A DNA stretch of 64,000 bases from Hankyongella sp964404985 (GTDB lineage Bacteria; Pseudomonadota; Alphaproteobacteria; Sphingomonadales; Sphingomonadaceae). Shown here one piece after another: positions 1 through 7,983 of the stretch. Under the pieces are notes generated by a model. It did no database searches. It saw nothing but the letters and a program-made list of their open reading frames with translations, and was not told where the DNA came from. A program made the translations under genes and the position numbers. How positions within the stretch are numbered: position 1 is the first letter of the stretch; the number at the start of each line of letters is the position of its first letter. The stretch covers positions 56,955 through 120,954 of the forward strand of contig CAYOMD010000005.1 of assembly GCA_964404985.1 (NCBI GenBank), written 5' to 3'.

Positions 1-614
1 TCCCCGGCGGCGCGCTGGCACCCTGGCGGGCCGGTGACCCTGCTTTCGAGGCTGCACGGCCGAAAAACCTCAAGGCACTTGTGCTGTTTGCACCGTTCGG
101 CGGCGGCCTACCCTGGCGCGCCTGGACCCCGGACACCCTGAAGAAACTGACGCTGCCAACCCTGATCATCAACGGCGACCAGGATGATGTGATCGACTAC
201 AGTGGCGGCGTGCGCTGGCTGTTCGACACGATGTCGGGCAGCAATCGCCGGATGCTGGTCTATCAGAATGCGCGCCACAACATCGCCATGGACCCGACGC
301 CATCGCAGATGCTGGGCTACTTCCTCTACCGCGAACATTACGACGAGCCGGTCTGGCGCTCGGACCGCCTGCAAGCCATCAATGCCCATGTCGTCACCGC
401 TTTTCTTGGCGAGACCCTGCACAATGACCAGGGTTTGGCGCGCTATCTGTCGCCGCCTGTGCCGCTGGCGGTTGACGGGCAATGGCCCTTGAGCCCAAAC
501 GAAACAGCCGGTGACAAGACCGCGACACCGGAGGCCCAGCCGGCACACTGGCCAGGGTTCCAGCGGCGTTGGGCACTAGGCCTTGAACTGCATACGCGAA
601 TGGCCGGACAATAG
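1..614 (+). CDS. Alpha/beta hydrolase, dienelactone-hydrolase-like (5' end cut off)
   Basis: The reading frame is open from base 3 to the stop at 612-614, so only the C-terminal part of this gene lies in the window; the GTG at 81 is internal, not a start. The visible part ends an alpha/beta-hydrolase fold: a strand followed by NGDQDDV, which carries the usual acid of the catalytic triad, and then ARHN, which carries the catalytic histidine. The nucleophile lies upstream of the window. The sequence after the histidine is longer than in a minimal hydrolase. The substrate cannot be read from it. A symporter gene follows 51 bases downstream on the same strand, so the two may be co-transcribed. 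Confidence 0.75.
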   Translation, partial: PGGALAPWRAGDPAFEAARPKNLKALVLFAPFGGGLPWRAWTPDTLKKLTLPTLIINGDQDDVIDYSGGVRWLFDTMSGSNRRMLVYQNARHNIAMDPTPSQMLGYFLYREHYDEPVWRSDRLQAINAHVVTAFLGETLHNDQGLARYLSPPVPLAVDGQWPLSPNETAGDKTATPEAQPAHWPGFQRRWALGLELHTRMAGQ

Positions 615-665
615 CAGCGTAGATCAAAACAATAAACGGACGAGGCGCTCAAGCCTCGGGTCATA

Positions 666-2171
666 ATGGGGAAGACAATGCCGATACACAGCCCGTGGCA
701 GTTGATCATTTTTGCGTTCATGATCTTCACGGTCGGCGCGTTGACCTTCTGGCGCGTGCGCGCGACCGGGGCCCACAAGCAGGATAGCACCAAGGAGTAT
801 TTTCTGGCCGGCGGCGGCCTGAGCTGGTTCTACGTCGCCGGGGCCATAACCATTACCAACCTCGGTACCGAACAACTGGTCGGCATGAACGGCAACCAGA
901 TGATATTGCTCGCGTGGTGGGAATTGGCGGCTGTCGCCGGCCTGCTGATCCTGACCTTCGTGTTCCTGCCGATTTACTATCGCTACAACTGCACGACAAC
1001 GACGGAACTTCTGGAAAAACGCTACAATGACGGGCGCATTCGTACGCTGATCGCCGCCATGTTCATGTTCGGCCTGCTGTTCATCTCCATGCCGTCCGCT
1101 CTTTATACGGGGGGACTATTTATGCGCACGGTCTTCGGCATCGATGTCTCGCCGCTGCTGCTCGGTATCGCCATCGCCGTGCTCGGGGCCGCCTATGGTC
1201 TCATGGGGGGGCTGCGCGCCATTGCCATATCGGAGACCTTTTCCGGCACCAGCCTGCTGGTCATCTGCCTGGTGATTGTGGTGCTTGGCTTGTCGGCGAT
1301 CGGCTTCAGCTTTGAGGGTGTCCCAGCGGAGCGGCTGACCCTGATCGGCAGCAGCAGTTCACCCATCCCCTGGCATACCCTGCTGACCGGCATGCTGTTC
1401 ATCCAGATCTTCTACTGGTCGACCAATCAGGCGATCACCCAGAAGGCCATGGCCAGCCCTTCGCTGCGGGAAGCACAAAAAGGCGTTCTGGCAGCAGCCG
1501 CAATCCGCCTGATGATCGTGCCCTTGATTGTCGTGGTCCCCGGCATCATCGCATACAGGCTCTATGGCGATATCAATGATGCAGCCTTCGGCCGTCTGGT
1601 CGGGAACGTCTTGCCGCCCTGGTTGTCTGGCATGTTTGCCGCGATCCTGGTGACCAGCGTTGCAACCCACTTTGTCGCGATCCTCAATGCCGCGGCCTCG
1701 CTTTACGTCTGCGATATCCACCAGAAATATTTCAGCCGGACTGCTTCAGTAAAAAAGCTCAGCCTTGTGGTCTCGCTCGTGTTTATTGCGGTCGCCATCG
1801 CGATGATCCCGGTTTATGCATCAGCCGAGAGCATCATCAACCTGCTGCAACAACTCAACGGCCTGTTCTCCATGCCGATTTTGTCCGCTTTTATAGTCGG
1901 GTTGCTGTTCCGCAATGTTGAAGCGCGCGCGGCCATAGCCGGCGTTGTGTTCGGCGTTTGTCTTTACGCCTTCTTCACATTCGTTCATGCGCCGTGGGGC
2001 CTGCACTACATCCACCTCATCTTTGCGACCCTCATCCTGACGGTCACCTTTGCCTTGGCTCTCAACCGTATTGTTTTTGGCCGTCGCGCCGAACTGGTGC
2101 GCGTATGGCGCAAATCCGAGCGGGAATCCCTGCTGGCGAACGATGACGCGACAGTCGCCGGCCAAAGCTGA
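666..2171 (+). CDS. Sodium:solute symporter (SSS/SLC5 family), probably for a sugar
   Basis: About 500 residues with more than a dozen hydrophobic segments, the usual size and layout of Na+-coupled solute symporters of the inner membrane. The early stretch STKEYFLAGGGLSW followed by a glycine-rich helix and TTTELLEKRY is characteristic of the family and resembles the branch that includes E. coli YidK. An aldose-1-epimerase begins 25 bases after the stop, which points to a sugar as the substrate; this is inference. Start uncertain: ATG at 666 has only a weak ribosome site, and an in-frame ATG at 678 sits three bases after a GGGGAAG run. Confidence 0.85.
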   Translation: MGKTMPIHSPWQLIIFAFMIFTVGALTFWRVRATGAHKQDSTKEYFLAGGGLSWFYVAGAITITNLGTEQLVGMNGNQMILLAWWELAAVAGLLILTFVFLPIYYRYNCTTTTELLEKRYNDGRIRTLIAAMFMFGLLFISMPSALYTGGLFMRTVFGIDVSPLLLGIAIAVLGAAYGLMGGLRAIAISETFSGTSLLVICLVIVVLGLSAIGFSFEGVPAERLTLIGSSSSPIPWHTLLTGMLFIQIFYWSTNQAITQKAMASPSLREAQKGVLAAAAIRLMIVPLIVVVPGIIAYRLYGDINDAAFGRLVGNVLPPWLSGMFAAILVTSVATHFVAILNAAASLYVCDIHQKYFSRTASVKKLSLVVSLVFIAVAIAMIPVYASAESIINLLQQLNGLFSMPILSAFIVGLLFRNVEARAAIAGVVFGVCLYAFFTFVHAPWGLHYIHLIFATLILTVTFALALNRIVFGRRAELVRVWRKSERESLLANDDATVAGQS

Positions 2172-2195
2172 CCGGGGCAGGAGCCGAATTGTCTC

Positions 2196-3068
2196 ATGGC
2201 CATGGCGACAATCACCTGCGGATCGACTGAACTTGTCGTCTCGCCAGAGCTTGGCGGCAGTATCTTATCCCTGCGGACTGGCGGCCAGGATGTCTTAACA
2301 CCAGCCTTTCCCCATCCTAAGAGGCCGGCGCATCGGCTGGCGGGCATCATTCTGACGCCCTTCTCGAACCGCATCGGCGATGGCTCCTTTCCCTGGCAGG
2401 GACAGCACCTGCCGGTGCCGCGCAATCTGGCGGACGAGCCGTTCCCGATCCATGGGGACGGTTTTCTGCGGGCATGGGCGGTTACAGCGGCGTCGCAAAC
2501 GGATCTGAGGTTACGCCTTGATGAAGGGTTTATCGGCCCGTTCCGCTATGCGGCCGAGCAGCGCTTCACCGTCACGCCCGGCAGCTTCTCCTGGTCGGTG
2601 ACGATTACCAACCTTGCGGACGATGCCCTGCCCTACGGGCTCGGGTTTCATCCCTGGTTTCCCAGGACCCCGGCAACGCTGCTGCAGTTCGAGGCATCAG
2701 GCGTCTGGCTGCAGGATGATCGTCACCTGCCCTTTCGCTCCGTCACTCCCGATACCATCCCCGCGTGGGATTTCAGACAGGCAAAAGCATTGCCCGCAGA
2801 GGAGATCGACCATGCCTTCACCAGCTGGAACGGTCGCGCAAAGATCACGCAGGGCTTGCGCCATGCCTCGTTAGACATCGAGGCATCCGGCACCCTCACG
2901 ACAGCCATCGTCTACGCCCCGCAGTCCGATTCCACGTTCTTCTGCTTCGAGCCGGTCAGCCATCCGATCAACGCGCACAATATGCCGGAACACCCTGGCC
3001 TTCTAACCCTCTCGCCCGGTCAATCGACGCATGCCACGATGACGCTGCGCTGGAAAACCATGGCCTGA
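2196..3068 (+). CDS. Aldose 1-epimerase (mutarotase) family protein
   Basis: 290 residues, slightly shorter than typical GalM. Mutarotases interconvert the alpha and beta anomers of hexoses such as glucose or galactose. Family landmarks are present in order: SNRIGDG (substrate-binding Arg), FPIHGDG (His), GFHPWF (catalytic acid His) and FEPVSHPINAHN near the end (the general-base Glu region). It lies 25 bases behind the symporter gene with AGGAG about 14 bases before the ATG, and probably forms an operon with it: uptake followed by anomer conversion. It could act on another aldose, since the epimerase family is broad. Confidence 0.85.
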   Translation: MAMATITCGSTELVVSPELGGSILSLRTGGQDVLTPAFPHPKRPAHRLAGIILTPFSNRIGDGSFPWQGQHLPVPRNLADEPFPIHGDGFLRAWAVTAASQTDLRLRLDEGFIGPFRYAAEQRFTVTPGSFSWSVTITNLADDALPYGLGFHPWFPRTPATLLQFEASGVWLQDDRHLPFRSVTPDTIPAWDFRQAKALPAEEIDHAFTSWNGRAKITQGLRHASLDIEASGTLTTAIVYAPQSDSTFFCFEPVSHPINAHNMPEHPGLLTLSPGQSTHATMTLRWKTMA

Positions 3069-3254
3069 GCTGAATATTTTGGATGCCGCAGTCAGTGCAT
3101 CACACAGATCATATCACTAGCAGGTGCGCGATTTTCTGCGCCAGGTGGTTGCAGCAATGCGCCAGACGCTCCAATCCGAGCCGGAGTCTGCATGGTAGTC
3201 GCCGCAAACCCGTGCTAGCGTGTATTATACAAACAACACACATGGAGGGCCGCA

Positions 3255-4316
3255 GTGTATAGCGAATCAGAACTGGAGTCGGCGATCGCCCATGGCGTAC
3301 TGAGCAGGGACGCCGCATCGGCGTTTCGCGCGCATGTTGCGGCCACCCGACAAACCCCGTTGGCGGATGAAGAGCAGGTACGCCTGCTGACCGGGTTTAA
3401 CGACATCTTCGTCAGTATTGCCGCCGGTTTGCTCCTGGGTGCGCTTGCGTTCCTTGGCGAAAACCTGGTCAACGGTGATGCCGCATTACCGGTGAGCAGC
3501 GCGTTGGTCGCAGGCGCAAGCTGGTTACTGGCCGAGTTCTTCACCCGCCGCCGACACATGGCGCTTCCCTCCATCCTGCTGTTGCTCAGCTTTGTGGCTG
3601 GCCTGTTTGGTATTGGCGCGGGGATTGGCCACATGATGCAGGATGCGCCATACGGGGTGACCGAATTTCACTCTATCGCCGCAGGCGGTCTGTTAGCGGC
3701 ACTTGGTGCATATATGCACTGGCGGCGGTTCATGGTTCCCATCACCATTGCAGCAGGTGCCGTGGCAGCGCTTGGCCTGGTTATGGCGAGCGCCGCCGCC
3801 GCCCTGCCAGCATTACGCACCCAGGAGGTCTTCCTCGGTGCGCTGTTTACCTCCGGCCTGCTGTTGTTTGCATTGGCTATGCGCTGGGACATGACCGACC
3901 CCGAGCGGCGAACCCGCCGGACAGATGTCGCGTTCTGGCTGCACCTGGCAGCGGCACCGATGATCGTCCACCCGGCCTTCCGGTGGCTGGGCGTTCTTGA
4001 GCAGGACGCCGGCTGGGCTGCCGCCATCGCCGGCCTGTGCCTGTATATCGTGCTGACATTCTCTGCCTTGCTGGTGGACCGGCGTGCCCTGATGGTCTCT
4101 GCATTGGTCTATGTTCTGGCCGCACTCTCCACTTTGCTCGAACAGGCAGGAGCACTGAGCCTGAGTACTGCCCTCACCGCACTTGTGCTCGGCTCCGGGC
4201 TATTGCTGCTGTCCGCATTCTGGCAGGGTGTGCGAGCATGGATCTTGGGCCTGCTGCCGCTTGCCATCAGCCGGATGTTGCCGGCCGGCGCACAGGGCGA
4301 GACCGTCGGGGCGTGA
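3255..4316 (+). CDS. Predicted multi-spanning membrane protein of unknown function
   Basis: 353 residues starting at GTG 3255, six bases after GGAGGG at 3244-3249. An N-terminal soluble part of about 50 residues (ESELESAIAHGVLS..., then TGFNDIFVSIA) leads into about ten hydrophobic helices. Proteins of this shape occur in sphingomonads and relatives and are annotated only as hypothetical or DUF2157/DUF4401-like membrane proteins. No catalytic motif is visible. Its last 36 bases and the 3' flank are copied again at 4815-4921, beside tRNA-Arg. Confidence 0.75.
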   Translation: MYSESELESAIAHGVLSRDAASAFRAHVAATRQTPLADEEQVRLLTGFNDIFVSIAAGLLLGALAFLGENLVNGDAALPVSSALVAGASWLLAEFFTRRRHMALPSILLLLSFVAGLFGIGAGIGHMMQDAPYGVTEFHSIAAGGLLAALGAYMHWRRFMVPITIAAGAVAALGLVMASAAAALPALRTQEVFLGALFTSGLLLFALAMRWDMTDPERRTRRTDVAFWLHLAAAPMIVHPAFRWLGVLEQDAGWAAAIAGLCLYIVLTFSALLVDRRALMVSALVYVLAALSTLLEQAGALSLSTALTALVLGSGLLLLSAFWQGVRAWILGLLPLAISRMLPAGAQGETVGA

Positions 4317-4399
4317 AATACTCCGGCGCAGCCCCGGCAATTTCCGGCTCCGGACGCAGGTCAGGATACTGATGCAGAGAGTCTAGAAAAATGGTGCGG
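4281..4399 (+). repeat. Direct repeat copy 1: 3' end of membrane gene plus flank
   Basis: The last bases of the preceding gene and its downstream flank recur at 4815-4921. The first 50 bases are identical in the two copies; after that copy 2 lacks about ten bases and carries scattered substitutions. Copy 1 ends with TGGTGCG, the same seven bases that form the 3' end of tRNA-Arg in copy 2 (CCA end, discriminator and the last three acceptor bases). The two copies enclose the decayed RAYT element. Confidence 0.9.
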
Positions 4400-4451
4400 C
4401 TGTGGGCAGCGAAGTCGATCCCGCGCGATGGGCCCAATTACGCCAATTACG

Positions 4452-4815
4452 TAATTACGGTGACACAGTAATTACGTGTAATTACGGTGACACGCACATC
4501 ATTCACGTATTTTATAATTACGGTGACACGCACTAATTACGGGAATTACGGTGACACGCACATTATTCACTTATCATGAACACCCTGCTGCCTGGTGTCT
4601 ATAGCCCTTGCGATGGCTCGCCTTCCTCGCATGGTGCTTCCCGGACACCCGCATCACATCACGCAACGCGGCAACCGGCGGGAGCGAACCTTCTTCGAAG
4701 ACGGGGACTATGCGCTTTATCTCGATCTGCTGAAAGACGCAGCACTGGCCGCGAAGAGTGAATAATGTGCGTGTCACCGTAATTACGCCACCGTAATTAG
4801 TGTCACCGTAATTAC
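4452..4815 (+). mobile_element. Decayed REP-associated tyrosine transposase (RAYT) element
   Basis: Four copies of AATTACGGTGACAC lie on the left (4453-4466, 4480-4493, 4516-4529, 4544-4557). On the right are two full inverted copies (4771-4786 and 4800-4815) with a partial one between them (4789-4799). The innermost arms extend into a longer inverted repeat, ending in CACATTATTCACT on the left and AGTGAATAATGTG on the right. Between the arms sits the start of a RAYT gene. Arrays of inverted REP repeats around such a gene are the known layout of RAYT loci. The element has lost most of its gene and cannot be autonomous. Confidence 0.8.
4613..4765 (+). pseudogene. RAYT (Y1 transposase, IS200/IS605-related) N-terminal fragment
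   Basis: Fifty codons from ATG 4613. The protein begins MARLPRMVLPGHPHHITQRG and continues NRRERTFFEDGDYALYLDLL, an unmistakable RAYT N-terminus; HPHH is close to the HUH metal-binding region. Full RAYTs are around 200 residues or more. Here the frame passes from DLLKDAALAA straight into the right inverted repeat, whose bases supply the last codons and the TAA stop. The catalytic tyrosine region is gone, so this is an internally deleted, inactive gene. Confidence 0.85.
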
Positions 4816-4921
4816 CGGCCGGCGCACAGGGCGAGACCGTCGGGGCGTGAAATACTCCGGCGCATCCCCGGATCCGGACGCAGATCAGGACACTGATGCA
4901 GAGAGTCCGAAAAATGGTGCG
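4815..4921 (+). repeat. Direct repeat copy 2 abutting tRNA-Arg
   Basis: Second copy of the host segment seen at 4281-4399. It starts directly at the outer edge of the RAYT element's right REP and runs into the 3' end of the tRNA-Arg gene. Since this copy joins the tRNA, it probably keeps the original 3' junction, while copy 1 keeps the junction with the membrane-protein gene. Confidence 0.9.
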
Positions 4922-4991
4922 CCCGGTAGGGTTCGAACCTACGACCCCGAGCTTAGAAGGCACGTGCTCTATCCAGCTGAGCTACGGGCGC
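4915..4991 (-). tRNA. tRNA-Arg (anticodon TCT)
   Basis: Read on the minus strand the gene is 77 bases including an encoded CCA. The acceptor stem GCGCCCG pairs with CGGGCGC, the discriminator is A, and the T arm contains GGTTCGAACC. The anticodon loop CTTCTAA gives TCT, which reads AGA (and probably AGG) arginine codons. AGA is rare in this GC-rich window. The 3' end borders the duplicated flank of the RAYT locus. Confidence 0.95.
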
Positions 4992-5176
4992 ACACCGGTG
5001 CTCCCTAGCGCGGGATAGCGCCAGACGCCAGTGGGTTTGCCGTCCATGCGCGGGCGGAGCGCTCCAGCCCGCCTGTAAACTCGACAAGCCGCTGAGACCA
5101 AAGGCAACACCCGCTTCACAAAGCCCTGATGATACGCCAAAAGACTCGGCAGACACTGCGAGAGAGGACTGCAGAG

Positions 5177-7864
5177 ATGACTGCCATCGGCCACGACACC
5201 CTGAAAACCCGCCAAACCCTTAGCGTTGGCAACGCGTCCTACGCCTATTACAGCCTGGCGGAAGCTGCCAAGCACATCGGCGATGTCTCGCGTCTGCCCT
5301 TCTCCATGAAGGTGCTGCTGGAGAATTTGCTGCGGTTCGAGGATGGCGGCGCGACCGTCTCCGTCGATGACATCAAGGCGATGAAAACCTGGCTCGACAA
5401 TCCGAAGTCGGACCGCGAGATCCAATACCGCCCGGCGCGTGTGCTGATGCAGGACTTCACCGGCGTGCCGGCAGTGGTTGACCTCGCCGCCATGCGGGAC
5501 GGCATTCTGAAGCTCGGCGGTGAGCCGGCCAAGGTGAACCCGCTGGTGCCGGTCGATCTGGTCATCGACCACTCGGTGATGGTGGACCACTTCGCCACGC
5601 CGGAGGCCTTCAGCCAGAACGTGGCGCTGGAGTATGAGCGCAATATCGAGCGCTACGAGTTCTTGCGCTGGGGCCAGAACGCCTTCAAGAACTTCCGCGT
5701 GGTGCCGCCCGGCACCGGCATCTGCCACCAGGTCAACGTCGAGTATCTGGCACAGGTCGTGTGGTCGAGCGAAGACGCAACCGGCATGACGGTCGCCTAT
5801 CCGGACACGCTGGTCGGCACCGACAGCCACACCACCATGGTCAACGGGCTGGGCGTGCTCGGCTGGGGGGTCGGCGGGATCGAGGCGGAGGCCGCGATGC
5901 TCGGCCAGCCGGTCTCCATGCTCATCCCGGAAGTCGTGGGCTTCAAGCTGACCGGCAAACTGCCGGAAGGGGCGACCGCGACCGACCTGGTGCTGACCGT
6001 CACCAACATGCTGCGCAAGAAAGGCGTGGTCGGCAAATTCGTCGAGTTCTTCGGGCCGGGCATCCAGACCCTGACCATCGCCGACATGGCGACCATCGCC
6101 AACATGGCACCGGAATATGGCGCGACCTGCGGCTTCTTCCCCGTCTGCAAGCCGACCATCGATTACCTGAAGTTCACGGCGCGTGACGATGCGCGGATTG
6201 CGCTCGTCGAGGCCTATGCCAAGGCGCAAGGCCTGTGGGCGGACGAGAATACCCCGGACCCGGTGTTCACGGAAACGCTCGGGCTCGATCTCGGCGACGT
6301 CGTGCCATCACTGGCCGGCCCGCGCCGGCCGCAGGACCGGGTGAGCCTTAAGGATGCGACGACCGCGTTCGCCAGCGAACTGACTGGTTTCTACAAGAAG
6401 GGCGATGCGCCCGACTTCAAGGCCCCGGTTGACGGCGCGGACTATGCGCTCGGCCACGGCGATGTTGTGCTCGCCGCTATTACCTCCTGCACCAACACCT
6501 CGAACCCGGCGGTGCTGGTTGCGGCTGGTCTGGTCGCCCGCAAGGCGCGCGCGCTTGGCCTGGCCACCAAGCCCTGGGTCAAGACCAGCCTGGCACCCGG
6601 CTCGCAGGTCGTCACCGACTATCTGGCAAAGTCCGGCCTGCAGGAAGACCTGGATGCCATGGGCTTCAACCTGGTCGGCTATGGCTGCACCACCTGTATC
6701 GGCAACTCCGGCCCGCTGCCGGAGCCGATCTCGAAGGCGATCAACGCCAACGATCTGGTGGCCTGCTCGGTCCTGTCCGGCAACCGCAACTTCGAAGGTC
6801 GGGTCTCCCCGGACATCAAGGCCAACTATCTGGCCTCGCCGCCGCTGGTGGTCGCCTATGCGCTGCTCGGCACCATGCGCACGGACATCACCACCGCGCC
6901 GATCGGCACGGACCAGACCGGCAAGGACGTCTACTTGCGGGACATCTGGCCGACCACGCAGGAAATCCAGGCGTTGATCGGCGAGTGCCTGACCTCGGAG
7001 ATGTTCCGGGCGCGCTACGCCAACGTGTTCCTGGGTGACGCGGCCTGGCAGGGCATCAAGACCGGCACCGGCCAGACCTACGGCTGGTCCTCGTCCTCGA
7101 CCTATGTGCAGAACCCGCCCTACTTCCAGACCATCACCATGACCCCGCCGCCGACCACGGACATCGCCGGCGCGCGCTTGCTGGCGGTGCTGCCAGATTC
7201 AATCACGACCGACCACATCTCGCCCGCCGGCGGCATCAAGGAAGCTTCGCCCGCCGGGCGCTACCTGCTGGACCGGCAGGTGTCGAAGGCCGATTTCAAC
7301 TCCTATGGTTCTCGGCGCGGCAACGACCAGATCATGGTGCGCGGCACCTTTGCCAACATCCGCATCCGCAACGAGCTGGTGCCGGGCACCGAAGGCGGGC
7401 TGACCAGGTCGCCCACCACCGGCGAGACGGTGGCGATTTATGATGCCGCGCAGGAATACCAGGCCGCCGGCACCCCCACCATCATCATCGCGGGCAAGGA
7501 ATACGGCACCGGCTCTTCGCGCGACTGGGCGGCCAAGGGCACCAAGCTGCTGGGCGTGCGCGCGGTGATCGCCGAGAGCTTCGAGCGCATCCACCGTTCG
7601 AACCTGGTCGGCATGGCGGTGCTGCCGCTGCAGTTCAAGGACGGCATGACCCGCGCCGACCTGAAGCTGGATGGCACGGAGACCTTCTCGATCGCCGGTG
7701 TCGTCAGCCTCAAGCCGCGCCAGGATATGGAGGTGGTGATGACCCGCGCGAGCGGCGAGCAAGTGCGCTTCACTGTGCTCTGCCGCATCGATACCGAAAA
7801 CGAGATCGACTATTTCTACGCTGGCGGCGTTCTGCCCTTCGTGCTGCGCAAACTGGCGGCGTAG
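5177..7864 (+). CDS. acnA: Aconitate hydratase A
   Basis: 895 residues from the ATG at 5177, the usual length of AcnA/IRP-type aconitases. An upstream in-frame ATG at 5129 is less likely, because AGAGAGGA lies about nine bases before 5177. The enzyme converts citrate to isocitrate in the TCA cycle using a [4Fe-4S] cluster. Cluster cysteines are seen in SCTNTSNP and in GYGCTTCIGNSGPLPEP. Active-site landmarks GTDSHTTMVNGLGVLGWGVG, DSITTDHISPAG, YGSRRGND and GTGSSRDWAAKG are all present. It stands alone between tRNA-Arg (divergent) and the next gene. No regulatory element was recognised in its leader. Confidence 0.97.
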   Translation: MTAIGHDTLKTRQTLSVGNASYAYYSLAEAAKHIGDVSRLPFSMKVLLENLLRFEDGGATVSVDDIKAMKTWLDNPKSDREIQYRPARVLMQDFTGVPAVVDLAAMRDGILKLGGEPAKVNPLVPVDLVIDHSVMVDHFATPEAFSQNVALEYERNIERYEFLRWGQNAFKNFRVVPPGTGICHQVNVEYLAQVVWSSEDATGMTVAYPDTLVGTDSHTTMVNGLGVLGWGVGGIEAEAAMLGQPVSMLIPEVVGFKLTGKLPEGATATDLVLTVTNMLRKKGVVGKFVEFFGPGIQTLTIADMATIANMAPEYGATCGFFPVCKPTIDYLKFTARDDARIALVEAYAKAQGLWADENTPDPVFTETLGLDLGDVVPSLAGPRRPQDRVSLKDATTAFASELTGFYKKGDAPDFKAPVDGADYALGHGDVVLAAITSCTNTSNPAVLVAAGLVARKARALGLATKPWVKTSLAPGSQVVTDYLAKSGLQEDLDAMGFNLVGYGCTTCIGNSGPLPEPISKAINANDLVACSVLSGNRNFEGRVSPDIKANYLASPPLVVAYALLGTMRTDITTAPIGTDQTGKDVYLRDIWPTTQEIQALIGECLTSEMFRARYANVFLGDAAWQGIKTGTGQTYGWSSSSTYVQNPPYFQTITMTPPPTTDIAGARLLAVLPDSITTDHISPAGGIKEASPAGRYLLDRQVSKADFNSYGSRRGNDQIMVRGTFANIRIRNELVPGTEGGLTRSPTTGETVAIYDAAQEYQAAGTPTIIIAGKEYGTGSSRDWAAKGTKLLGVRAVIAESFERIHRSNLVGMAVLPLQFKDGMTRADLKLDGTETFSIAGVVSLKPRQDMEVVMTRASGEQVRFTVLCRIDTENEIDYFYAGGVLPFVLRKLAA

Positions 7865-7983
7865 ACTGTAGTCGTTTCAGATTAAACTAATGGCCGGAGG
7901 CGCTAAGAATGCGTGAACGCGATGACACCGGGTAAAGTCATCGTGCTCTGATACAATTGTTGGGATGAGTCGGAGGGTACTAG

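Noticed and set aside
4452..4815. Regularly repeated 14-16-base units that might be a CRISPR array
   Set aside because: Spacing is irregular (27, 36, 28 bases on the left), the right-hand copies are inverted, there are no unique spacers of uniform length and no cas genes. RAYT/REP structure explains it better.
4281..4991. Integrative-element attachment site at tRNA-Arg
   Set aside because: The direct repeats share only seven bases of the tRNA 3' end and lie mainly outside it; no integrase gene or cargo lies between them.
4982..6229. Long minus-strand open frame opposite acnA
   Set aside because: Antisense shadow of a high-GC gene; the acnA protein is fully conserved and the antisense translation is His/Arg/Ala-rich with no domain.
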